DNA from: Planctomycetota bacterium
Lineage (GTDB): Bacteria > Planctomycetota > MHYJ01 > JACQXL01 > JAVHLO01
Direction of reading: 5' to 3'
Assembly (NCBI GenBank): GCA_031082105.1
Contig: JAVHLO010000080.1
Location: forward strand, 1-11,026
DNA: 11,026 bases
Shown piece by piece: positions 1 to 6,597 of the stretch. The position numbers were made by a program, and so were the translations under genes. The notes beneath the pieces were generated by a model, which was not told the origin of the DNA, did not search any database, and saw only the letters and a list, made by a program, of their open reading frames with translations. Within the stretch, counting starts at the first letter, position 1. Every line of letters starts with the position of its first letter.

Positions 1-234
1 CGCACAATCTACAATACGAAACGACACTAGTTCCCACGTACTATGGCAATATCCGTGCCACCCCGGGCAAGCGCCGCGCACAATCCGCGAATCCGTGCGT
101 CATGCGCCACAATTCCTTGACAGCTAATACATTACAATGTTCGACCTGCGCGGCGATCCGGGTCATCAAGGGTCAGCCCACAAGGACATCTCAATCCGGC
201 GGAAAATTCCGCCGCCACGAGAATTATCCGCCGC
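1..234. other. Intergenic end of window, no gene seen
   Basis: This stretch lies downstream of the response regulator and runs off the window edge. I find no reading frame with family resemblance. A plus-strand frame starting at about 137 runs antisense through the response regulator and is not a gene. A TTGACA hexamer at 117-122 is followed by TACAAT after only 10 bases, too close for a sigma-70 promoter. The only structure worth noting is the small palindrome at 198-213. Confidence 0.5.
198..213 (-). terminator. Weak hairpin after the response regulator
   Basis: GGCGGAA and TTCCGCC form a 7-bp inverted repeat with a 2-base centre, or a 5-bp hairpin with a 6-base loop. It lies about 20 bases past the stop codon of the minus-strand response regulator. 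No U-tract follows on the minus strand, so it is a poor intrinsic terminator. It could still be an mRNA-stabilising or Rho-type end structure. Position is the main reason for listing it. Confidence 0.2.
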
Positions 235-1611
235 CTACTCGGCCGACTCGCTGCGGTCATCCTGCATCTTCTTGAGCTTATCCCTGAGCGTGCGGTCCGC
301 CATACCGAGCGCCTTTGCGACCTGGCCGCGGTTGCCGCCGAATTTCTTCATGTTCGCGTCCAGCGCCTTGAGTTCCAGTTCGGCGAGGGTCATGCCGAGG
401 AACGGGTTCGCGTCACCTGACCCGGCCGCCGGCGCGGAGAGCCAATCGCGGAGCATCTCGGGCGCGATCTCGGCAGATTTCACCATGACGATCGCCCTTT
501 CGAGCACATTGGCGAGCTCTCTCACGTTGCCGGGCCAGTCGTATGCTTCAAAGAGCGCCATCGTGCCCGGCGGGATTAGCGGCTTCTTGTGCGTGCCGCG
601 CCGTGTGGCGGTCTCAAGCAGGTAATCGACGAGCTGCGCCAGATCTTCCTTATGTTCGCGGAGCGGCGGAGCGGATATCGGCAGGACGTTCAGCCGGAAG
701 AAGAGGTCCTGCCTGAACCTGCCCGCCGTGATCGCCCTGGGCAGGTCGCGGTTCGTGGTCGCGACGATGCGCACATCGACCTTGCGTGCGTAGCTGCTGC
801 CCACGCGTTCGAACGCCTTCTCTTGCAGGACGCGCAGGAGCTTGGCCTGGATGGCGGGATCGACCTCGCTGACCTCGTCAAGCAGGATCGTGCCGCCGTC
901 GGCGAGTTCGAACCGACCCTTCCTGGACCGGTCGGCGCCGGTAAACGCCCCGCGCTCGTGTCCGAAGAGTTCGCTCTCGAGCAATCCGGCGGAGAGCGCC
1001 GCGCAGTTGACCGCGAGGAACGGCGCTTCGCGTCTCGCGCTTCGCCTGTGAATTTCGCGCGCGATGAGCTCTTTCCCGGTCCCGCTTTCACCGGTCACAA
1101 GGACGGTCGCGTCGCTTGCGGCGACGTTGTCAATCGCCTGGTCGACTTCGCGCATCGACCTGCTCACGCCGATGATGAGCTGCGGCGCCTCGCGGTCTTC
1201 CAACTGCGCCTTGAGCCGTTCGATCTCGCGCGCCTTGGCGCAGCTCTCGATCGCGCGCGCAACCGTCACTTCGATGCGCTGCGGCTCGAACGGCTTTTCG
1301 ATGTAGTCGAACGCGCCGCCTTTCATGGCGTCGACGGCGCTCGCGACCGAACCGTAGCCTGTTATGACTATCACGGGGACCTCGTCGCTCAGCTCGCGTG
1401 TGCGCTTGAGCACCTCATGGCCGTCTATGCCCGGCATGCGCATATCGGTGATGAGGGCGTCCGCGCCGCCCGAGGCCAGGTCGGCGAGCGCGTCTCTGGC
1501 CGATTCGAACGCAGCCACATCGTAGCCGGCGCGGTCAAGCGTCATCTCGAGCGATTGGCGCATCACGGCCTCATCATCGACGACTATCACCCTTCTCCGC
1601 TTGGTCGACAT
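235..1611 (-). CDS. Sigma-54-dependent NtrC-family response regulator
   Basis: This 458-residue protein has the full NtrC layout. Residues 5-120 form a receiver domain with acidic pair D12/D13, phosphoacceptor D56 (in ITDMRMPG), T84 and K107. Residues 145-390 form the AAA+ sigma-54 activation domain, with Walker A GESGTGKE (174-181), the sigma-54-contacting GAFTGA loop (221-226), Walker B ILLDEV (242-247) and arginine-finger region FRQDLFFRLNV (299-309). A Fis-type helix-turn-helix at about 408-450 binds DNA. In this family, phosphorylation drives ring assembly and ATP hydrolysis that opens sigma-54 promoters. The ATG is preceded by GAGGA at a 5-base spacing, supporting this start. It lies 118 bases downstream of the histidine kinase, its likely partner. 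All catalytic residues are intact. The target regulon cannot be read from this window; FlgR/FleR-type flagellar control is one possibility. Confidence 0.96.
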   Translation of the reverse strand: MSTKRRRVIVVDDEAVMRQSLEMTLDRAGYDVAAFESARDALADLASGGADALITDMRMPGIDGHEVLKRTRELSDEVPVIVITGYGSVASAVDAMKGGAFDYIEKPFEPQRIEVTVARAIESCAKAREIERLKAQLEDREAPQLIIGVSRSMREVDQAIDNVAASDATVLVTGESGTGKELIAREIHRRSARREAPFLAVNCAALSAGLLESELFGHERGAFTGADRSRKGRFELADGGTILLDEVSEVDPAIQAKLLRVLQEKAFERVGSSYARKVDVRIVATTNRDLPRAITAGRFRQDLFFRLNVLPISAPPLREHKEDLAQLVDYLLETATRRGTHKKPLIPPGTMALFEAYDWPGNVRELANVLERAIVMVKSAEIAPEMLRDWLSAPAAGSGDANPFLGMTLAELELKALDANMKKFGGNRGQVAKALGMADRTLRDKLKKMQDDRSESAE

Positions 1612-1629
1612 ACGCGTCCTCGAAAGTCA

Positions 1630-1681
1630 GGAAGCCGGAATCCGCCGTGGACAGAGACACGCAGCCGGTATTCCGGCTTCC
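1630..1681. repeat. 12-bp perfect inverted repeat between kinase and regulator genes
   Basis: GGAAGCCGGAAT (1630-1641) and ATTCCGGCTTCC (1670-1681) are perfect reverse complements around a 28-base loop. The right arm extends no further. The structure sits just upstream of the response regulator ribosome binding site (1617-1621), so in the minus-strand transcript it would fold in the kinase-regulator intercistronic region. It could be an mRNA processing or attenuation structure, or a small inserted palindromic repeat. There is no U-tract, so it is not a clear terminator. Confidence 0.7.
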
Positions 1682-1688
1682 GGCTCCT

Positions 1689-1734
1689 GATTTCTGAATT
1701 CTCGGATTCTGAATTCCGGATTCTGATCCTCAGA
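1689..1734. repeat. Degenerate tandem repeat of about 14-16 bases
   Basis: Three imperfect units follow one another: GATTTCTGAATTCTCG, GATTCTGAATTCCG and GATTCTGATCCTCAGA. The core TTCTGAATTC occurs twice, and the third unit covers the stop codon of the histidine kinase (1730-1732). The kinase's last codon lies inside the repeat tract. This suggests that repeat expansion or insertion pushed kinase and regulator apart in an otherwise compact operon. No coding role is seen. Confidence 0.6.
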
Positions 1735-2731
1735 CCGTCGCTGCGCCGCTTTGTGGCGTCAACGGCAATCTAACGGTGAACACGGCCCCGCCATCCGCCT
1801 TGCTGGTTCCCTCTATGGATCCGCCGTGCGCCTCCCTGACCATCCTGTATGCGATCGCGAGTCCAAGCCCCGTTCCCTGCGCCTTGGTCGTAAAAAACGG
1901 CGTGAAGAGTTTCGTCTCGGCCTCGGGCGGGAGGCCGCACCCGGTATCGCTGAAGGCGACCGTCAGCGCCGAATCGCCCAGGCGGGCCTCGATGACCAGC
2001 GTGCCGCCTTCCGGCATCGCGTGCGCCGCGTTTATGATGATATTCACGAAGACGCGGCCGATCATTTCCGGATCGATCTCGATCTGCGGCGCGCCGGGCG
2101 GCACGTTCTTCACGACACACACGTTCGCGCGTTCGAGTTCTCTGCGGGAGATCGAAAGCGCCCGGGCCAGAACGGTCTCGATCGAGACAGGTTCCTTTCT
2201 CGGGACGAGGTTCCCCGTGTAGGTGAGCATGTCTCCGACCAGCGTGTTGAGCTCCGCGACGGCGGTGAGAATGACCTCGAGCGGTTTTTCCTTTCGCGTA
2301 TCGCCTTCGACGTCGCGCTTCAGCAGTTTTGCCGAAAGCTCGAGCCCGCCGAGCTGGTTGCGTATCTCGTGCGCGAGGCACGCTGCCATCTCGCCGAGGA
2401 TCACCATGCGGTTCTTCCGTCTCAGTTCGTTGTTCTTCACTTCGAGCTCATGCTTCAGCGCCGCGACCATCTTCTCGAGCGTGTGCTGGTTGCGCTCCAT
2501 GCCTTCGAACATCTTGAGCAGCTCGTTGCGCTGCTCGAGGAGCGTTGCGACGTCTATCCTCTCGCCGCATGACGTTCTCTTTTCTGATTCTCCCGAAGAA
2601 CCCTCTTTGCTGTCATGCCGAACTCGTTTCGGCATCTTCTCCACCCCTGGACAAGGAGATTCTGAAACAAGTTCAGAATGACAAGAGAGTTTCTTTTCAG
2701 CAGAATCCTTTTCTTCAACGTGACCGGTCAT
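1730..2731 (-). CDS. Soluble sensor histidine kinase (HisKA/HATPase), partner of the NtrC-type regulator
   Basis: I start this 333-residue protein at the ATG that overlaps the upstream stop as ATGA, because longer versions run antisense-free but out of context into the neighbour. Residues 62-108 are a likely coiled coil. The dimerisation/phosphoacceptor domain follows with H121 in the H-box AHEIRNQLGG. The ATPase domain has N-box N230/N234, G1 DTGCG (262-266), F-box FF (279-280) and G2 GTGLGL (286-291). No membrane segment, PAS or GAF domain is visible, so it should be cytosolic and sense through a partner. The usual HEIRNPL proline is Q126 here. Residues 17-40 are encoded by a palindromic repeat element (2611-2683). 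It should phosphorylate D56 of the downstream regulator. The H-box surroundings (GEMAA..AHEIRN..GGLEL) recall FleS/FlgS-like flagellar kinases, which is suggestive only. Confidence 0.93.
   Translation of the reverse strand: MTGHVEEKDSAEKKLSCHSELVSESPCPGVEKMPKRVRHDSKEGSSGESEKRTSCGERIDVATLLEQRNELLKMFEGMERNQHTLEKMVAALKHELEVKNNELRRKNRMVILGEMAACLAHEIRNQLGGLELSAKLLKRDVEGDTRKEKPLEVILTAVAELNTLVGDMLTYTGNLVPRKEPVSIETVLARALSISRRELERANVCVVKNVPPGAPQIEIDPEMIGRVFVNIIINAAHAMPEGGTLVIEARLGDSALTVAFSDTGCGLPPEAETKLFTPFFTTKAQGTGLGLAIAYRMVREAHGGSIEGTSKADGGAVFTVRLPLTPQSGAATV
2611..2683. repeat. Palindromic dispersed repeat inside the kinase gene
   Basis: Left arm 2611-2638 and the reverse complement of right arm 2656-2683 match at 22 of 28 positions, both beginning TGTCAT. 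Each arm is itself a hairpin: ATGCCGAA/TTCGGCAT on the left and ATTCTGAA/TTCAGAAT on the right. Differences between the arms are compensated within each arm, so each small hairpin is preserved. In the kinase frame it encodes residues 17-40, beginning CHSELVSES. On the other strand it reads CHAELVSAS followed by ILKQVQND. From general knowledge, sequences translating to CHxELVSxS...KQVQND occur as dispersed repeats in many bacteria. The element keeps the kinase frame open. Confidence 0.85.
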
Positions 2732-3219
2732 TCGTTGGTGTCCACAAAATGCGAACGGTCCGCCCTTTTCACCTTGTACACGGCGTCTATCCTTTTGGTG
2801 TTCGCCATATCCCGGAGACGCTGCACGGTGGCGTCCCTTCGCGCGAGTCCGAGCCGCGCGCATTCCTCTTCTGCGGCGAGGATATCCTTGAGCGCTGCGC
2901 TGAGCTTGTCAAGCTCGGCATCCAGTTCTTTTCGCGCGCCGGGCGGGGCGGACGCGATATCGCGGGCCCACCTCTCGCGCAACGAGCTGAGCCGCGCCGC
3001 CTCTCTTTCGATCTTCGATAGGTGTTGTCCCCTTTCGGCGACGAGCCGCTCCAGGTCCGGTCCTTCGGCCGTGGGAAACGACTCCTTGCAGGCGCGGATG
3101 GTCCGAACCATTTCCCCGAAGAGCCGGCATTCTTCGCGAATCTCCGAGAGCACCGCCTCCGCCGGACCCGTCGCAGCGGGCGTATTTCCGCGCACCGTCT
3201 TTTCGCGATCTTCATTCAT
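2728..3219 (-). CDS. Small coiled-coil protein, possibly FlgN-like
   Basis: This is a 163-residue, charged, almost wholly helical protein with long heptad-like stretches (for example around SKIEREAARLSSLRERWARD and LDAELDKLSAALKDILAAEEE). It has no signal peptide or membrane segment. The ATG at 3219 overlaps the TPR gene stop by 8 bases; a GTG at 3228 in the same frame is an alternative start. Its own stop overlaps the kinase start as ATGA, so TPR protein, this protein and the kinase appear translationally coupled. Size, helical character and a C-terminus ending ...FVDTNE after a Y-K-V-K stretch recall FlgN-type flagellar export chaperones, but the match is weak by eye. It could equally be a dedicated partner of the sensor-less kinase. 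I do not recognise it with confidence. Confidence 0.75.
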   Translation of the reverse strand: MNEDREKTVRGNTPAATGPAEAVLSEIREECRLFGEMVRTIRACKESFPTAEGPDLERLVAERGQHLSKIEREAARLSSLRERWARDIASAPPGARKELDAELDKLSAALKDILAAEEECARLGLARRDATVQRLRDMANTKRIDAVYKVKRADRSHFVDTNE

Positions 3220-5806
3220 TGGGGACACTCAAAAGTCCCGGCTCCTGGCTGTTCGACGCATCCCCCGTGCCGCCGTCCCTGATGAGTTCAGCCTGGCGCT
3301 GCAGGTCGTCGACGGTCCGGCGAAAGTAGTCCTTGCCGAATTCGGGCGCCGCGAACAACGGCCCCTCCGCCCGCTCGACGAGCAACCGCGCCCTTTCAAC
3401 GGCGACGAGCGCATCTTTCGGCCGGAAGAGGGCGATGTGGCATCTCGCCTTGCCGAGGACGGCGAGCACCAGGTCGCCCCCTGCGTCCGCGCGCCTTTCC
3501 GCCTCCTCGTATTGCAGCAGCGCGCCCGAGTAGTCGCCGAGCATGAAACTGCAGTCGCCCGTGAAGAGAAACAACCGCTTCGCGATCAGCGAGTGTTCCG
3601 GCTTCAGGCCGAGCTTCACGCCGTTGGCGTCGACGGTGTCGACCAGCCCAGCCGCGATCTGCAGCGTATCGCGGGCCCTTCCCCAGTCGGATTGGCCGAT
3701 GAAGCACCTGGCCAGATGGAAAGAGACCTGGAGCCGGCGTTGGGTATCCTGCTCGGCGCAGCGCTGGAGCGCCTCCTCGAACGCCTCCACCGCCTTTCGG
3801 ATGTGTATCAGGGCTGTGGACGCGGCAGCGCCGCCGGGCGCGGGCGCTGCGGAGCCCGCCTGTCCTCCGCCGACCGACGCTGCGGCCTCCTTGTCGGCCA
3901 ACGTCAGCCGCAGCTTGCCGGTCGCCAACAGGGCGTCCTGCCAGACGGCGTGTTCAGGCGACATACCGTCCGCAGGACCGAACTCGAAGATCTCGTCGTA
4001 CGCCTGGATTGCGTCGGCGTAGTTGCGCTCTCTCTCGTACGTCTTCGCGCGCTCGTACCGCGCCTGGCGTGAGAAATCCGTTCTCTCAGCGCACTGCATC
4101 GTCTTTTCGAACGCCTCACGGGCGTAGCGGAAGTCGCCGATCGCAGCGTAGCACTTCCCGAGGACAAGCAACGCCGGCGCCGCGATCGGGTTGTTCACGA
4201 CGTCAACGTCCGCGATGCACGCACGGAGCGGTTCGACGGCCCGCGCATAGAATCCCGTGTCGCAGAACAGGCTCCCCGCGCGGTACTGCATCTCCCGCCG
4301 GTCGCCATCGGGCAACCGCTTTTCCGGAGACAGCCGCGCGTCCAGCGCCACGACCTGAAGGAGAGACTCCGCCGACAGGATCTTGCAGTCCGCGGCCTTT
4401 CTCGAGAACTTCGCCATCGCTTCGATATCGCGCGCGATCTCAGCCTTCAACGCTTCCTTTGACAGCAGGTCCGCCGCGCGTATGGCCGCGAATCCGAGTG
4501 CCCGGTGCACGGGCGTTCTGTCGGTCACGAGCCGGACCGCACCGAGCATGGCCGCGATCGCCGACTCGAGCACCTCGAGCGAGGATGACGTCTCTGAGAC
4601 CTGTCTCAGCATGAACACGGTGTCGTTGATGTCCACGAGGGACTTGTTTTCCGCGAGCTCCCTGTTGGCGAGTCCCAGAGCCGCGGTGATCTTCTGAAGC
4701 CCTTCAAGCATCCTGTTTCGTTCGATGAATATGATCCCGAGCCGTAGCGACGCGGCGAACGCCACGTAAGGGTCGCACGTCTGCGTGTTTGCGAGCCGCG
4801 TGAGGAGGTCGACCGCGCCGGGGCCGCCGGTCTGGCCGAGGCTCGCTACGGTCGCAAGATGGAAGAAGGCTCGTTCCCGATACGCTTTCTCGAAGAAAGG
4901 CCCGGCCTGCGCCGCCGCGACGTACATCCCGACGAAACAACTGCTCGCCTTCACAAGGAGCTGATCGCGTTCGGCATCGGGCGGAGAGTTGTGCCATGTT
5001 TTGAGGTATGTCAGCCCGGCTTGTTCGTAGGTCTTCGTGATCCACTCCGGCAGGCCGATGCCCGATCTCGCCAGCTCTTCGAAGAGTTCGGCCGCCGCCT
5101 GGTGATACCCGAGTTCGACCAGCAACTCGACCCGGAGCTGCATGCCCTGGGCGAGACCTTCCGCCCTGTTCTGGGCCTTCATGTACTCGTTGTGCTCCTG
5201 GAGGGCCGCCCAGGCCTCTTCTTCCTTTGGTGGCTTGAGTCGCGCGAGGCAGCGGGCGATATTCAGTTTCAGGTGGACAAGTTCAGGCTTCCTGGCGACC
5301 AGCTCTCTGTAGATCTCCGCCGCCTTCGTGTACGCCGCGAAGTGAGAGTCGTTTCTTTCCTCCGCCGGCTTCGCATCGGCCATAGCGGTCAGCGCGTGGG
5401 CGGCCTCGAGCATGGAGGCGTCTATCCTCCGCACATCGATCCCCTTTTGGGCGGCCAGCGCGAGCTGCTTCAGCGGGATCTCGAAATCGACGACGTGCGC
5501 ATCCTCTTTCTTGCGGACGCAACGTACCTGGGCGACGGACGAGATGAAGAGCGCCTCAGGGATGTGCGGGGAATCCGGATAGGTCTTGCGGTGCCTATCG
5601 GCCAGTAATGCCGCGACGGGGAAATCGCCGTTCTGGAAAGCGAGCCGGGCCTGCTCGAAGTTCTCGTTCATCCTCCGCTTGAAGGCATCCTCGTGGCGTG
5701 GACCGATGCAGAGGAGGGGCGTCGTGACGAGCGCGAAGACGGCCAGCATCAAGGGCCATCTCCTGCCCAGCGGGTCGGTCAGTTGTCGCGGGACTTTCAG
5801 AAACAT
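3212..5806 (-). CDS. Membrane-anchored TPR-like repeat protein
   Basis: This 864-residue protein heads the minus-strand operon. A basic N-terminus is followed by one hydrophobic segment (about residues 17-34), consistent with a signal anchor or uncleaved signal peptide, which would place the bulk outside the cytoplasm. The rest is helical repeats. TPR-like pairs are clearest at 544-570 (LGKCYAAIGDFRYAREAFEK), 581-609 (ERAKTYERERNYADAIQAYDEI) and 743-770 (FTGDCSFMLGDYSGALLQYEEA). The 50-75 region resembles the BamD/YbgF type (AFQNGDFPVAALLADRHRKTYPDSP is its core). A Gly/Ala-rich linker lies at 641-664. Such proteins scaffold complexes and no enzyme motif is present. The ATG has GAAGGA at a 5-base spacing. 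It overlaps the next gene by 8 bases. The specific function is unknown; a sensor-side partner of the kinase or an envelope scaffold are both possible. Confidence 0.9.
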   Translation of the reverse strand: MFLKVPRQLTDPLGRRWPLMLAVFALVTTPLLCIGPRHEDAFKRRMNENFEQARLAFQNGDFPVAALLADRHRKTYPDSPHIPEALFISSVAQVRCVRKKEDAHVVDFEIPLKQLALAAQKGIDVRRIDASMLEAAHALTAMADAKPAEERNDSHFAAYTKAAEIYRELVARKPELVHLKLNIARCLARLKPPKEEEAWAALQEHNEYMKAQNRAEGLAQGMQLRVELLVELGYHQAAAELFEELARSGIGLPEWITKTYEQAGLTYLKTWHNSPPDAERDQLLVKASSCFVGMYVAAAQAGPFFEKAYRERAFFHLATVASLGQTGGPGAVDLLTRLANTQTCDPYVAFAASLRLGIIFIERNRMLEGLQKITAALGLANRELAENKSLVDINDTVFMLRQVSETSSSLEVLESAIAAMLGAVRLVTDRTPVHRALGFAAIRAADLLSKEALKAEIARDIEAMAKFSRKAADCKILSAESLLQVVALDARLSPEKRLPDGDRREMQYRAGSLFCDTGFYARAVEPLRACIADVDVVNNPIAAPALLVLGKCYAAIGDFRYAREAFEKTMQCAERTDFSRQARYERAKTYERERNYADAIQAYDEIFEFGPADGMSPEHAVWQDALLATGKLRLTLADKEAAASVGGGQAGSAAPAPGGAAASTALIHIRKAVEAFEEALQRCAEQDTQRRLQVSFHLARCFIGQSDWGRARDTLQIAAGLVDTVDANGVKLGLKPEHSLIAKRLFLFTGDCSFMLGDYSGALLQYEEAERRADAGGDLVLAVLGKARCHIALFRPKDALVAVERARLLVERAEGPLFAAPEFGKDYFRRTVDDLQRQAELIRDGGTGDASNSQEPGLLSVPNE

Positions 5807-5846
5807 GCGCGTCCTTCAAGTTCTCATGGCCGTTCGATCTTGTCGG

Positions 5847-5874
5847 CCACAGAGGCACGGAGACACAGAGAAAA
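5847..5874. repeat. Copy of a CACAGAGGCACGGAGACACAG-type intergenic repeat
   Basis: The stretch beginning CCACAGAGGCACGGAGACAC and ending in GAGAAAA is internally repetitive: CACAGAGGCACGGAGACACAGAG alternates CACAGAG and CACGGAG units. From general knowledge, near-identical sequences recur in intergenic regions of many environmental bacterial genomes. It lies about 40 bases upstream of the TPR gene start, in its leader or promoter region. No second full copy is in this window, though the loop of the 1630-1681 inverted repeat carries a similar short run (GTGTCTCTGTCC on the minus strand). Confidence 0.5.
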
Positions 5875-5923
5875 GTCGCGAGGGTTCACAATGATCCAAG
5901 TCAAGCGGTCCGTCCGTGCTTCG

Positions 5924-5960
5924 GTCTTTCCGTTCTTTCGTTCTTTGGTTCTTTAGTTCT
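5924..5960. repeat. 8-bp tandem repeat GTTCTTTN
   Basis: Units GTTCTTTC (5932-5939), GTTCTTTG (5940-5947), GTTCTTTA (5948-5955) and partial GTTCT (5956-5960) follow directly, with a decayed unit GTCTTTCC at 5924-5931. It lies between the MerR-type gene and the TPR gene, in the likely promoter region of the operon. An 8-bp unit is prone to slippage, so copy number may vary between strains. Confidence 0.75.
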
Positions 5961-5997
5961 CCAGTCGCTACTGTACCATGCAAGGTCGGTCTTGATA

Positions 5998-6288
5998 TTA
6001 GCTCGATGCGACTGCGACCGTACCGGTCACGACTGTGGGGCTCGGCTGGTTCGTCGCGTCCTCCGCGTCGAGGAGTTCCTTGACGTCGCGGAGCGTGCGG
6101 TGTGCGCGGAGGCGATCGATTCTCTTGAGGCGTTCGAAGACGGACTCATCGTAGAGGCGGTGTCCCGACTCCGTGCGTTCGGCCTCGCGGATAAGTCCGA
6201 TAACGGTGTAGTTGTGGAGGGTCTGTCTGCCGATTCCTGAGTAGCGGATTACCTCACCGATCTTGAAGAGCTTCTTCGGGATTTGCAT
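5998..6288 (-). CDS. Small MerR-type DNA-binding regulator
   Basis: This 96-residue protein is essentially a MerR winged helix-turn-helix. The first helix-turn-helix spans about residues 7-27 (FKIGEVIRYSGIGRQTLHNY), the wing is at 40-47 (ESGHRLYD), and helices follow at 49-76. No long dimerisation helix, cysteine metal site or effector domain follows, only a low-complexity tail (77-96). Full MerR activators are usually longer, so this is a minimal DNA-binding version that may dimerise differently or act as a repressor. The ATG has AGGGG at a 7-base spacing. A perfect-consensus promoter with nested dyads lies upstream, suggesting autoregulation. It is on the same strand as the TPR operon but 191 bases away, so co-transcription is uncertain. 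The regulated genes cannot be named. Confidence 0.9.
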   Translation of the reverse strand: MQIPKKLFKIGEVIRYSGIGRQTLHNYTVIGLIREAERTESGHRLYDESVFERLKRIDRLRAHRTLRDVKELLDAEDATNQPSPTVVTGTVAVASS

Positions 6289-6334
6289 GCAAATTCCCCT
6301 GAAATGATGAGCTAGCGAATCTCTTTTCGGAGAA

Positions 6335-6375
6335 TGTATTTTACAAAGTGTAAATTATAACTTATAAAATACACT
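6335..6375. promoter_or_regulatory. Nested AT-rich operator dyads upstream of the MerR gene
   Basis: Three overlapping palindromes are visible. Positions 6347-6375 form a 29-base dyad centred on 6361, with 12 of 14 positions paired. TTTACA (6340-6345) and TGTAAA (6349-6354) are perfect 6-bp arms around AAG. TGTATTTTA (6335-6343) and TAAAATACA (6365-6373) are perfect 9-bp arms 21 bases apart. They cover the -10 box and the spacer of the MerR-gene promoter, where MerR proteins characteristically bind. Autoregulation is inferred from position. Confidence 0.65.
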
Positions 6376-6381
6376 TGTCAA
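6354..6381 (-). promoter_or_regulatory. Consensus sigma-70 promoter for the MerR-type gene
   Basis: On the minus strand, TTGACA (6381-6376) is followed after 16 bases by TATAAT (6359-6354), both perfect consensus hexamers. Transcription would start near 6347, giving a leader of roughly 58 bases before the ATG at 6288. The block is strikingly AT-rich within a GC-rich window. It overlaps the operator dyads. Confidence 0.8.
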
Positions 6382-6485
6382 GAAAAAAACGTCTGATAAT
6401 GTGAAAAAAGATGGGGTGCGGCGAGGGTCCCGCGCGGCGACCGTCCGAGCCAGTGCCGCTGGCTTTGGGCAGCGAAGGGTCACAT

Positions 6486-6549
6486 CTTGAATACAGGACT
6501 CGATTGACTTGACATCAGGCGATGTGGGCCACTTCTTGAATACAGGACT
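6486..6549. repeat. Two direct copies of CTTGAATACAGGACT
   Basis: The 15-mer CTTGAATACAGGACT occurs at 6486-6500 and 6535-6549, 49 bases apart. Flanks are also similar: CACAT before the first copy and CACTT before the second, then CGA and GGA after. The copies lie just beyond the stop of the RAYT relic. They may be terminal or REP-like sequences recognised by a RAYT, which is inference from proximity. I found no third copy in the window. Confidence 0.75.
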
Positions 6550-6566
6550 GGACGCCTCTACGCATC

Positions 6567-6597
6567 GAAGACCGAGCCGGCTATCCGCTCGGTCTTC
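6567..6597. repeat. Perfect 11-bp hairpin at the end of the RAYT relic
   Basis: GAAGACCGAGC (6567-6577) and GCTCGGTCTTC (6587-6597) pair perfectly around the 9-base loop CGGCTATCC. The loop contains the stop codon of the relic reading frame (6581-6583, minus). It could be a terminator for either strand, although U-tracts are weak, or a REP-like palindrome of the kind RAYTs act on. Confidence 0.65.

Noticed and set aside
117..138. TTGACA and TACAAT as a plus-strand promoter
   Set aside because: Spacing is only 10 bases and no gene follows on the plus strand.
589..1773. Long plus-strand open frame over the response regulator
   Set aside because: It is the exact antisense of a clear NtrC-type gene and its translation has no family features; GC-rich codon bias opens the complementary frame.
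2732..2863. Longer N-terminus for the histidine kinase starting at 2863
   Set aside because: It would overlap the coiled-coil gene by 136 bases; the ATGA overlap at 2731 is the standard coupled start.
2678..4072. 464-codon plus-strand open frame
   Set aside because: It is antisense to the TPR-like and coiled-coil genes, Ser/Arg/Leu-rich, with no domain signal.
4859..5608. 249-codon plus-strand open frame
   Set aside because: It is a shadow of the TPR-like gene with no domain signal.
6375..6400. Plus-strand promoter TTGTCA with GATAAT
   Set aside because: The spacer is only 14 bases and no plus-strand gene follows.
6486..6549. Start of a CRISPR array
   Set aside because: Only two 15-base copies, no regular spacers and no cas genes.
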